Part shown: in pieces, positions 29,325 to 37,857 of the stretch | Numbering within the stretch: the stretch's first letter is position 1 | Layout: each line of letters opens with the position of its first letter | Source of the DNA: Pseudomonadota bacterium | GTDB lineage: Bacteria > Pseudomonadota > Gammaproteobacteria > Acidiferrobacterales > Acidiferrobacteraceae | Assembly: GCA_021784755.1 (NCBI GenBank) | Contig: JAJYHM010000050.1 | Location: forward strand, 25,084 to 89,083 | Length of the DNA: 64,000 nucleotides | Direction: 5' to 3' | The notes under the pieces: generated by a model | Seen by the model: only the letters and a program-made list of their open reading frames with translations | The model's database searches: none | Told to the model about the DNA's origin: nothing | Made by a program: the position numbers and the translations under genes

Positions 29325-30075
29325 CGATGGATCCTCCGGTCTGCCGGTAATAGGAGCTTGCGAAACGCGCTACGTAAAGGTCGGTGCCCCAGTCGCGGCC
29401 CAACCATTGCCGCCACGTAGCAGACAGGGTATGGCTACGAAAATCTACGAGCGCAGTGAAGGCGCCAATCGGGAGATAGGCCTCCGTGCCCCACCCGTAA
29501 CGAAGCGTCACCTCGGTACGACCGCTGTCGTCATAAGAAAGCGCCACAAAACTCCTTTGCGCTCCCACAGAACCCGGATTGCTCGTGAGCCACGCGTGCC
29601 CGGCCATTGCCACCCAATGCGCGGGAAAATAAGCCGTGAGATTCGCCCAGCCGCTGCTATCGCGATGACCGTCGCGGAAGCTGATGCCGGTGTAACCGGC
29701 GGTAGCCACCAGCGACTTATCGGGCAGAGCCTTGTAGGAAAGGCTTGCGTCCACGCGTTGCGCGGGTACGACGTTGGAGTTCGTGCTCGCGGCCATGCTC
29801 AGAAAACCGTACCAGCGTGGACTGAGCGTCTGGGTGACGCCGAACACGCCATAGGTCTCCTCGTAGCCGAAGATGCGGGCGTGGTCGACCTCCCAATTTC
29901 CAATGGTCGGCGACCCTTCACCGAACACCCCCTTGGCATAAAGGCCCTCGAAACGACCATAGCCTTGCGTCAGTCGATAATAAGATCCACCCGCTCCCAC
30001 CCATCCATGGGCGCGCGCGGCGGATGGAAGGATCATGGCAAACGCCACCACGAACGCCCCTGCGCTATATCGCAT
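29305..30075 (-). CDS. YaiO-like outer-membrane beta-barrel protein
   Basis: Start trimmed to MRYSAGAFVVAFAMILPSAARAHGWVGAGGSYYRLTQGYG; YaiO-like barrel ending SIGVFYHF. Confidence 0.75.
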   Translation of the reverse strand: MRYSAGAFVVAFAMILPSAARAHGWVGAGGSYYRLTQGYGRFEGLYAKGVFGEGSPTIGNWEVDHARIFGYEETYGVFGVTQTLSPRWYGFLSMAASTNSNVVPAQRVDASLSYKALPDKSLVATAGYTGISFRDGHRDSSGWANLTAYFPAHWVAMAGHAWLTSNPGSVGAQRSFVALSYDDSGRTEVTLRYGWGTEAYLPIGAFTALVDFRSHTLSATWRQWLGRDWGTDLYVARFASSYYRQTGGSIGVFYHF

Positions 30076-30080
30076 CGCCT

Positions 30081-31253
30081 TCACGACGCCACCACGCGTC
30101 GGGTGCGGCCCGTCCCGCCACGCCGGGGCATGGATATGGCGCTCCCGCGCCAGGCCCGGGTGAGGACTGCCGCGATCCGTCGGCCTGCGGTGCCGTCCCC
30201 GAAAGGGGAACGGGCGGAACGCATCGCCTCCCACTTCTGCGGCGAACGATAAAGGCGAACGATCTCTGCTTCTATGCGGCGCGCATCGGCGCCCACCAAG
30301 CGTCCTGCGCCACAACTCACGACCTCGGGCCGCTCGGTCTGACGGCGGGCGATCAGGACCGGTACGTGTGTGCTTGCAGCCTCCTCCTGCAGGCCGCCGG
30401 AGTCGGTCACGACCAGCCACGCACCGCTCAGCGCGCGCAGCATGTGTGGGTAAGTCAGTGGGCGTGACAACGACACACGGCCGCGGGCATCCGCCGGCAA
30501 GTCCCGCCAAATCGCCTTGACGGCCGTCGCGACCTCGGGATTTGGGTGGAGTGGCCAGAGAACCACAACGTCCGGGAAGCGCTCCACGACACGCCGCATG
30601 GCGCGCCCGATCTCGTTGATCCCTGCCCCCCAATTCTCCCGGCGATGGGCCGTCACGATAATGAGTCGCCCCGCCCCCGATTGCCGCCTCGCGGCTTGCG
30701 CCTCTATCCTGTCGTAACCGAATTGCACCGCGTCGACGACGGTGTTGCCGGTCATGGTGATGGCTTTTAAGGGGACACCCTCCTTACGCAGACAGGCTAC
30801 GGCAAGCGGCGTCGGCGCGAAGTGCCAAGTGGCCATGCGCGTGATAAGCCTGCGATTCATCTCCTCCGGAAATGGCTCGTCCGCGTCGCCCGAACGCAGA
30901 CCCGCCTCCACATGCGCGACCGGTACCTTGTGGTAAAAACCGAGCAGTGCGCCCACAAAGGCGGTGGTGGTATCCCCTTGGACCACGAGGGCATCGGGGG
31001 CCACCTCCGTCACGATCGGGTCGAGCCGCGCCAAGAGCCGCGCGCTCAACTCGGCGAGCTTGGGGCCACGTGGCCCGAGGTTCACGCTCGCGTGCGGCCG
31101 CACCTCCAAAAATTGGCAGAGGTCAGATATGGCCGCCACATGTTGTCCGCTATGGACGAGAAAAACCTCGCAACCCGACGCCTCGAGGGCATGCACGACA
31201 CTTGCGGTTTTGATGAGCTCCGGCCGCGTCCCCGTCAACACCAAAACCCGCAT
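30081..31253 (-). CDS. wecB: UDP-N-acetylglucosamine 2-epimerase (non-hydrolysing)
   Basis: Start trimmed to MRVLVLTGTRPELIKTASV; VQGDTTTAFVGALLGFYHKVPVAHVEAGLRSGD; VVTDSGGLQEEAA. Confidence 0.93.
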   Translation of the reverse strand: MRVLVLTGTRPELIKTASVVHALEASGCEVFLVHSGQHVAAISDLCQFLEVRPHASVNLGPRGPKLAELSARLLARLDPIVTEVAPDALVVQGDTTTAFVGALLGFYHKVPVAHVEAGLRSGDADEPFPEEMNRRLITRMATWHFAPTPLAVACLRKEGVPLKAITMTGNTVVDAVQFGYDRIEAQAARRQSGAGRLIIVTAHRRENWGAGINEIGRAMRRVVERFPDVVVLWPLHPNPEVATAVKAIWRDLPADARGRVSLSRPLTYPHMLRALSGAWLVVTDSGGLQEEAASTHVPVLIARRQTERPEVVSCGAGRLVGADARRIEAEIVRLYRSPQKWEAMRSARSPFGDGTAGRRIAAVLTRAWRGSAISMPRRGGTGRTRRVVAS

Positions 31254-31409
31254 CGCCTCCCTGTCACGAGGGGATCGCGCGCGCACCTCATCGCGCACCC
31301 GCGCGACCCCCTCCCCCACTGATTCACGACACATGCGTTTACCTCAAAATGCCCTGCGGCCCCAGCCGGCCACCTCTACGGGTGCTCGGCTGCCCACAGC
31401 TCATGTACG

Positions 31410-32207
31410 TCAAAGCCCCTTCATCGTCCCCAGGATGGCGCCGATCTGCGCTGCGGAAAACACCCCAGAGTGCGCGAACCCCACACTCAAACTCATCTGG
31501 TTCAAGACATTGTTGGCGCTCGACAAGACCTGTGCGCTCTGGCCTAAGCCTTGCACGCCCAAGGTCTGCTGTATGACCCCCTGCCCCGGCACGTTCACCG
31601 CCACGATCACGGAATTGCCGTTGAACGCCACACTTCCCTGCGCATCGCCGTTGGCCACCGCGAGGTTGGCCGGCCCCCCGGCCGCGCTGCCGGCGTCGAA
31701 GCCCGGTCCGCTCGTCCCCACATTGATCACGGCCACATTCTTTATGACGTTGTCATTGCCGGTGGTTTGTATGCCTTGGCCTATACCCGAGACGCCCGCG
31801 ACCGGATCCCCCTGAATGGTCCCCGTGCCGCCCGTGACCGTACCGCCTGTGCCCGCGGCCTTGGTGGAAAAGCTATTCACGGTGAGGTGGGGCCGCCCGC
31901 CGCCATCCAGTCCCAAGCCGACCGTCGTGCCCACGGCGAGGCTCGACCCATCCGCCTGCGTCCAGCGGCTCACCATCTGTAGCCCGAAATAGACCACGCC
32001 GTCCGAACCGACATAGCGACCGCGCAGCCCTGATAGGGCGCGCGCCGACAGCGGCGGGTGCGCCGTGATGGGACCCAGGTCGGGCGCAAAGAGCGTAGCC
32101 GCTCGCGCTGAGACAGTCGTCGCGCAGAAGGCACCCACCGCAAGCACCCGGACCGCACCCCGAATGACTCGTTCCCTTTTGCTCGTGTCCATACCGCTCC
32201 TTCGCAC
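31410..32207 (-). CDS. Exported Gly/Asn/Val-rich protein in Fap-like cluster (FapE position), unknown function
   Basis: Signal peptide; TVTGGTGTIQGDPVAGVSGIGQGIQTTGNDNVIKNVAVINVG...; no firm family recognised. Confidence 0.55.
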   Translation of the reverse strand: MRRSGMDTSKRERVIRGAVRVLAVGAFCATTVSARAATLFAPDLGPITAHPPLSARALSGLRGRYVGSDGVVYFGLQMVSRWTQADGSSLAVGTTVGLGLDGGGRPHLTVNSFSTKAAGTGGTVTGGTGTIQGDPVAGVSGIGQGIQTTGNDNVIKNVAVINVGTSGPGFDAGSAAGGPANLAVANGDAQGSVAFNGNSVIVAVNVPGQGVIQQTLGVQGLGQSAQVLSSANNVLNQMSLSVGFAHSGVFSAAQIGAILGTMKGL

Positions 32208-32227
32208 TTGATCGGGAAGTCCTTAAG

Positions 32228-32914
32228 TTAAAAATCCGTCGCGGGAATGAAACCAAAATCCCGCAGATTGCGCGCCTCGTTCCTTTCCATCGCCGCCATG
32301 AGGCCATGCACGCGTACCGCCTTCATGCCCTGGCGCAGGGGTGTGGCCTTATCGTAGTGACGCCCCATGACGATGAACACCACGTCGTCCCAATCCTTCA
32401 CGAAGCGCGCGAACGGCAGGCTGCGATCGCCCAAGGCGGGGTCGGCGAGAAAGACGCGCCCGTGAACCACCCCCTTAAGCACCACAAAGTGCTGATAACC
32501 CTGGATGTCGAGCAGCACCACCACCGGGACCCGTAATTGGACGAGCAAGGCCGGTGGTACCTTATATCCTGCCCCGTGCAGTCCGATTCGGGACAGGTAG
32601 CGGGCCATATCCAACATCGAAAAGCCCTTCTGCTGCACCACTTGGCGGTTGCTCACCTTGAGCATCCCAACGATCACCTGGTTCTCCGACAATTTCCGGC
32701 CGTAGGCGAAATCGACGAGGGTAGCAAGCGCCGCGGCCCCACAACTGTAATCGGTGTGCTGGCGCACCACCGCCCGAAACTTCAAAGCTTGCATGCTGGC
32801 GACGTGCGTAATGAGCGGCACGCCCCCGAATCCGTTGACGACGATCGTTCCCGCCTGCGCCAGAGCCGGCAACATCGCAAGCCCAATGGTCCACAGTCGA
32901 AGAAGATACGGCAT
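32228..32914 (-). CDS. Exported C39-family peptidase, FapD-like
   Basis: Signal peptide; HTDYSCGAAALATLVDFAYG catalytic Cys; YQHFVVLKGVVHGRVFLADPALG His/Asp. Confidence 0.88.
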   Translation of the reverse strand: MPYLLRLWTIGLAMLPALAQAGTIVVNGFGGVPLITHVASMQALKFRAVVRQHTDYSCGAAALATLVDFAYGRKLSENQVIVGMLKVSNRQVVQQKGFSMLDMARYLSRIGLHGAGYKVPPALLVQLRVPVVVLLDIQGYQHFVVLKGVVHGRVFLADPALGDRSLPFARFVKDWDDVVFIVMGRHYDKATPLRQGMKAVRVHGLMAAMERNEARNLRDFGFIPATDF

Positions 32915-32974
32915 CGTTATTACCCCTGTTAAAAAAATGGGCGGGGATTCTTGCCCCCGCCCACAGTGCAGACC

Positions 32975-35185
32975 TTAGTCCGCGTCCGCTATGCTCAAGG
33001 TGTTGCGCTGCATGTTGGCCGCGCCCGCCGCGACGTTCAGGCCGATATTGCCCGAGGCGTTCTGGAGGACGTGGTTCGACACGGTTGCGGCGTTGGTCAC
33101 CGGCACGCTATACGAGCTGTCGAAGCTAACCGGGACGTTCGCGGCGATGGCACCCATGGATACCTGCGACACGTGGCTTAGCGCACTCGCGTTGCTGCCG
33201 GCCTGGTTGAACGCGTAGGCCAGATCGTTGCTCTGCATGTTCTGCATGCCTGAAGCGACGTTCGCGCCGATGTTGCCGCTGGCGTTTTGCAGGACGTGGT
33301 TGGTCACGCTTGCCGTGTTGGACGAACCCGCATCGATGGCAAGGGAGTAAGGCCCGGAACTCTGCTCGCCGGTGATTATGGCCGTGGCCGGCCCCCCGGT
33401 GTTGTCCGCATCCATGTCGCCGTTGCCCGTGCCCCAACCAAGTGCGATCGCGGTGTTGTTGGCCTGGACGTTCTGCACGCCAGAGGCCACGTTCACGCCG
33501 ACGTTACCCTTGGCGTTCTGCAAGACGTGGTTGGAAAGCGACGCGGTCATGTCACCGAGCCCGTCGATCGCGACCGAGGGCAAGTAGAAGGCCATGTTGC
33601 TCGCCTGGTTGTCGGCGATGGCCGCAGTGGCCTTGGTGGTGCTGGCGACCGGGCCCGCGGCGGCGGCGATCGAGAGGTTGTTGGCCTGCTCGTTCCACTC
33701 GCCGGCGGCGACGTTCGCGCCAACGTTGCCGGTGGCGTTCTGAAGGACCTTGTCGTTCAAATAGGCGTTGTTATTGCCCCACACGGTAAACGACAAGCGC
33801 GCGCTGTTGCCATAGAACCCCTCAGTCCCCTGGTCGTTGTCGATCGCCGAGGTCGCGAAACGGCCTGCGTTGTTGTAAGCGTAGCCCAGGTTGTTGGCCT
33901 GCATGTTATCGGCGCCTGCGGCCACGTTCACGTTCACGTTGCCGCTTGCGTTTTGCAGCACATGGTTGGTGAGGAACGCGTCGTCATCCCCTCCCATGCT
34001 GAGCGAGCCGCCAAGCGGTCCGGCGTTCTGATTGCTCGCGATAGACGAGTTCGCGATCCCGCCCGATTTGGTCGACCAGGTCAGCGCGACCGCGGCATTG
34101 TTGGCCTGCATGTTCTGGGTGCCGGCCGCGGCGTTTACGCCGATGTTGCCCGAGGCGTTCTGCAAGACATGATTGGAAAGCGAGGCGTCGTTGTCGGCCC
34201 CCAGGTCGATGCTGCCGGCGATGATGCCGCCGTTCTGGCTATTGGCGATCTGGACCACGCTCGAGCCCGTCGTGGCGGTCGGCGAGAACGGGTAGACAGC
34301 GTTCGCGGTAGCGACCGACAGGGTGTTGTCCTGCATATTCTGCTCACCGGCCGCGACGTTTACGCCGATATTGCCCGAGGCGTTCTGCAAGACGTGGTTG
34401 GAAAGCGTGGCGTCGTTATCGGCGCCCATGGTCATCGCGCCGACGAGGAGCCCCGCCTGGAAGCTGCTGGCGCCCGCATAGGCGTCGAGACCACCCCGGT
34501 TGTAGGAGACCGCGAGGTTGTTGCCCTGCATGTTCTCGTCACCGGCCGCGACGTTTACGCCGATATTGCCCGTGGCGTTCTGCAAGACGTGGTTGGAAAG
34601 CGACGCCGTGTCGTTATTGTCCGCGGCCAAGGCGAGCGCAAACGGCCCGGAGATCTGGCTGCTTTCGACCGACGCCGAGGCCTGTCCAGCCGGGAGCACG
34701 CCCAAGCCGTTGCTCAGCGCGGTGTTGTTGGCCTGCATATTGTCGGCGCCGGCAGCCACGTTCAGGCCAATGTTGCCCGAGGCATTCTGCAAAACATGGT
34801 TGGAGGCCTGGGCATTGTTGGCGACGTCCGTCGATTCACTGGCCGAGAAGAGATTGTTCCACTGCACGCTATCGATAGCCGATGACGTGCTCGTCTTCGT
34901 GGTGAGAGCGCCGTTAGCGAGTGCTATGTCGGTGTTATTGGCCTGCATGTTGCCGCTGCCGGCGGCGATATTGGCACCAACGTTGCCCTTAGCGTTTTGC
35001 AGGACGTGCTTGTTAGCCACGGCGCTATTGGTTGAACCGTTGGCGAAGTCGAACGAGCCGCCCGCCATCTGCGCGCTGCTCACGGTCGCCTGGGCCCTGC
35101 CGGTCGTCTTGGCCATGACCACGGGGGCGACTATAGCCATGCCGACGGCCGCCACTATGGTGCGAAGTTTCCACTGAGTTGCCAT
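32975..35185 (-). CDS. FapC-like functional amyloid subunit, 736 aa with ten imperfect repeats
   Basis: Signal peptide; 10x (N/K)xVLQNAxGN(I/V)xxNxAxGxxNxQxN(N/D/T), e.g. NHVLQNASGNIGVNVAAGEQNMQDNT. Confidence 0.78.
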   Translation of the reverse strand: MATQWKLRTIVAAVGMAIVAPVVMAKTTGRAQATVSSAQMAGGSFDFANGSTNSAVANKHVLQNAKGNVGANIAAGSGNMQANNTDIALANGALTTKTSTSSAIDSVQWNNLFSASESTDVANNAQASNHVLQNASGNIGLNVAAGADNMQANNTALSNGLGVLPAGQASASVESSQISGPFALALAADNNDTASLSNHVLQNATGNIGVNVAAGDENMQGNNLAVSYNRGGLDAYAGASSFQAGLLVGAMTMGADNDATLSNHVLQNASGNIGVNVAAGEQNMQDNTLSVATANAVYPFSPTATTGSSVVQIANSQNGGIIAGSIDLGADNDASLSNHVLQNASGNIGVNAAAGTQNMQANNAAVALTWSTKSGGIANSSIASNQNAGPLGGSLSMGGDDDAFLTNHVLQNASGNVNVNVAAGADNMQANNLGYAYNNAGRFATSAIDNDQGTEGFYGNSARLSFTVWGNNNAYLNDKVLQNATGNVGANVAAGEWNEQANNLSIAAAAGPVASTTKATAAIADNQASNMAFYLPSVAIDGLGDMTASLSNHVLQNAKGNVGVNVASGVQNVQANNTAIALGWGTGNGDMDADNTGGPATAIITGEQSSGPYSLAIDAGSSNTASVTNHVLQNASGNIGANVASGMQNMQSNDLAYAFNQAGSNASALSHVSQVSMGAIAANVPVSFDSSYSVPVTNAATVSNHVLQNASGNIGLNVAAGAANMQRNTLSIADAD

Positions 35186-35243
35186 ATACCTCTCCTTTTC
35201 ATGTGAATCGAATACGGCCTTTTCTTGGGCCGCCCTTGCACCC

Positions 35244-35846
35244 CTACGGGTGTATGCCCGCTGATATATTCAAGGTGACGCTATTGCTCAAACTGTTCCC
35301 GGATCCCGCGGTCTGGCTCACCTGGGCAATGCCGGCCACCCCTTTTAAAGCATTGTCCGCGACCGCCACATGACGCTGACCCTTGGGCTGGGCGTCCACG
35401 AGGGCGCCGTTGATCTGGTGAATGGGTGAAGCGATATGGGTGAGCTGATCGAGGCTCAAGCGCTGGACGGAACGTGTGATCGTGATGCTATTGGCCTCGA
35501 GGTTGTTGCTACCGGCCGCCTGATTGATGCTCAAAATGCCCGAGAAGCGCGCGAAGGCGTCACCGGCTATGCGCGCCGAGCTTGCGGCGTCGCCGCCGGC
35601 CTGCGCCGAGAGCTGCTGTCTGATCCCCGCCCCGGCGTGGGCGCCATTGGTGATCGCGTCACTATTGGCCTGCAGGTTGCCATTGCCCGCCGCCTCATTG
35701 ATCGCGGCGATGCCCTTGCCGTCGGCAAGCGCCGACCCCGCGAGCGAAGCCGTATTGGACACCACAAGTGGGTCGGCCGCGCAGACCCGGATCGCCGCGA
35801 GGAGCGGGACCGAAAGTCCTAAGACAACGAGCACAGCCCGATTCAT
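35244..35846 (-). CDS. FapB-like minor amyloid/nucleator protein
   Basis: Signal peptide; three diverged short repeats INEAAGNGNLQANSDAI, INQAAGSNNLEANSITI, VSQTAGSGNSLSNSVTL. Confidence 0.65.
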   Translation of the reverse strand: MNRAVLVVLGLSVPLLAAIRVCAADPLVVSNTASLAGSALADGKGIAAINEAAGNGNLQANSDAITNGAHAGAGIRQQLSAQAGGDAASSARIAGDAFARFSGILSINQAAGSNNLEANSITITRSVQRLSLDQLTHIASPIHQINGALVDAQPKGQRHVAVADNALKGVAGIAQVSQTAGSGNSLSNSVTLNISAGIHP

Positions 35847-35917
35847 AATGCCACCTTTTCGTCAAACTGAAGGTGAGGGCTCGATCCGCCGCCCGCACCA
35901 CAGATGGGAGCGCTAGT

Positions 35918-35933
35918 AACAAGAACCGTGCCA
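35918..35933 (-). promoter_or_regulatory. Candidate sigma-54 (-24/-12) promoter upstream of the Fap-like operon
   Basis: Minus strand TGGCACGGTTCTTGTT versus consensus TGGCACG-N4-TTGC(A/T); one deviation in the -12 element (GT instead of GC). Confidence 0.6.
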
Positions 35934-36200
35934 GCTCCATGGGCTTGGGTCTAACAGGCTGATGTATAAGGAGTTATGGCGCAGGCGCCGGCCCCCCCGA
36001 ACGAACGCGGCGGGCGCGACTGTAAGGCGTCGGACAGAAAAATCCAGGGTCTGCGGGATGCCCTGGTGGGAGTGTATCGATGACGAAACATCTGGCCATC
36101 CCGGCGCCCTGGGCGGCCGCCCCGAACAGCTTAATTATCTAGGCGTTTAAGGTAAGGATGAACTGTATCTTAGGCGATACATTGGGGCGTTTCACGCCCC

Positions 36201-36977
36201 TCAAACGGGGGACCAGCCGACCTCGACGATGACAGGAGCGTGATCGGAGGGGCGCGCATGGCCGCGTGCTTCGCGGTCCACGTAGCCCCGCACGAAGCCC
36301 GCGGCGAGCGGGGCACTCAGAAGGACGTGATCGATGCGCAGCCCCTGATCCCGACGGAAGGCGGCCGCCCGGTAATCCCACCAACTATAGGCCCGCCCTT
36401 CGGCGGCGAGCGCCCCCAGCGCGTCCGTGAAGCCGGTGCCGATCAATGCCTGGAAGGCGGCGCGCTCGGGCGCACTCACAAGCACCGACCCCTCCCAGGC
36501 CGCCGGATCGTAGACGTCACGATCCTCGGGGGCGATATTGAAGTCGCCCGCCAAGATGAGAGCAGGATTGTCGGCAAGCCAGCTGCGGCTCTGCTCCTTC
36601 AAGGCCTGAAGCCAGGCGAGCTTGTAGGGGTAACGGGGGGAATCGAGCGCGGTCCCGTTGGGGACGTAGAGGCTTGCGACGCGTAGACCCTGGAAGGTCG
36701 CCGCTAGCGCGCGGCATTGCGTATCCGGGAAACCCCCCAGCCCACAGGCGACGTCGGTGAGCGGCCCCCGGGCGGCAATCGCGACCCCGTTGTAGCTGGG
36801 CTCGCCCTGGAAGACCACCTGGTAACCGCGATCGGCAAAGGCCTGCACCGGAAAATCCGCATCCCGTACCTTGGTCTCCTGCAGGCATACGACGTCCGGC
36901 TCGACGCGGCCGAGCCACTCCTCGATCTGCGCAAGCCGGACTCTCAGGGAATTTACGTTCCAGGTAGCTATTTTCAT
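36201..36977 (-). CDS. xthA: Exodeoxyribonuclease III
   Basis: MKIATWNVNSLRVRLAQIEEWLGRVEPDVVCLQETK; ILAGDFNIAPEDRDVYDP; SDHAPVIVEV. Confidence 0.94.
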   Translation of the reverse strand: MKIATWNVNSLRVRLAQIEEWLGRVEPDVVCLQETKVRDADFPVQAFADRGYQVVFQGEPSYNGVAIAARGPLTDVACGLGGFPDTQCRALAATFQGLRVASLYVPNGTALDSPRYPYKLAWLQALKEQSRSWLADNPALILAGDFNIAPEDRDVYDPAAWEGSVLVSAPERAAFQALIGTGFTDALGALAAEGRAYSWWDYRAAAFRRDQGLRIDHVLLSAPLAAGFVRGYVDREARGHARPSDHAPVIVEVGWSPV

Positions 36978-37201
36978 AAGTTACTTAAAGTATATAGCAA
37001 GCGCCCAAGCAAGCTTTCAAGATCCTGAGGTCCAGCTACCACGCTGAACGATGGGTGAATCTTCCGGCTCTCTTCTGTATTTTGAGTGGGCGGATCTTTT
37101 GGTTGACGAGGCTCAGCGGGCATCGGAAGACCGACTTACCGGCGGCGGTTATGGCCGAGAAAGCGCCGGTCGGGCGCACAGACTTAATCGGCAGATTGTC
37201 G

Positions 37202-37227
37202 GCCTTATGTGGAGCTCCACATAAGGC
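37202..37227. repeat. 26-bp perfect palindrome
   Basis: gccttatgtggagctccacataaggc equals its own reverse complement. Confidence 0.95.
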
Positions 37228-37756
37228 TGATATGCGGACCACTCGATTATGTGGAGCACCCGAGCGGCATACCCCGGAAACAGCTCTCTATAAGGGCTCT
37301 GCCAATGTCTGAGGGTGGTGGCGCATGCTCGACATAATTCTCGCCGTGGCCTGAAGTGGCGACTCCACTTCCGATGACCGCTATGGGCCACGCCACTTGG
37401 CATCAGGCCGAACCGAGCGTGCGGTCATCTACAGCGCCCACGGACCACATCAGCGATGCATCAATGGCAGGCCGGCGTCGACATCAGGGCGATCGTGCTT
37501 TGGCACGGACAGAAAAGCCTGATCACAGCGCACCACTGCGTCGAGGCCGATCTGGCGATGAAGAAGTGGGCCCTGGCCAGGCTTCAGAAACCCGAGGCCA
37601 AGATCCAGCGCTATCGTCCTCCCGGCTCGCTGATCAGCTGCCCGAAGACCCTGTGATTATGTGGAGATCACATTGCACGTCGGCCACGGCCTACCGAAGA
37701 CGGACGCGCACTCGAACTTGTTGCTCCACATAATTGAGTGGTCCACATAATCAGCC
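37225..37756. mobile_element. Internally deleted tyrosine-recombinase element (RIT-like) with ~37-bp imperfect TIRs
   Basis: Left ggctgatatgcggaccactcgattatgtggagcacc; right (reverse complement of ~37721..37756) ggctgattatgtggaccactcaattatgtggagcaa; recombinase C-terminus between. Confidence 0.65.
37456..37656 (+). pseudogene. C-terminal fragment of tyrosine recombinase/integrase with catalytic Tyr replaced by Cys
   Basis: MHQWQAGVDIRAIVLWHGQKSLITAHHCVEADLAMKKWALARLQKPEAKIQRYRPPGSLI; family pattern is H(H)YVEADLAMK. Confidence 0.8.
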
Positions 37757-37857
37757 AAAACGGACGGTCGCGGCTTGCTGTGCACCCATCATTTTCGCCG
37801 CGATAGCTGACATGGGCATCGCCAGTTCCCGACCAAACGAAGTATTCGCTATTCGCC

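Noticed and set aside
33287-34885. 532 aa plus-strand ORF with repeated VGLHVLxAGxxVxADVARGVLQDVVGK
   Set aside because: Antisense of the FapC-like repeats; the periodicity comes from the coding strand
32990-35030. Regularly spaced repeats resembling a CRISPR or VNTR array
   Set aside because: Repeats are coding, diverged and about 200 bp apart; no short identical repeat/spacer structure and no cas genes
36184-36200. Hairpin ggggcgt-ttc-acgcccc just after xthA as intrinsic terminator
   Set aside because: Stem is clear but there is no following U-tract on the transcribed strand, so not called as a terminator
37353-37371. gaagtgg-cgact-ccacttc hairpin inside the recombinase relic
   Set aside because: Perfect 7-bp stem but no context to assign function
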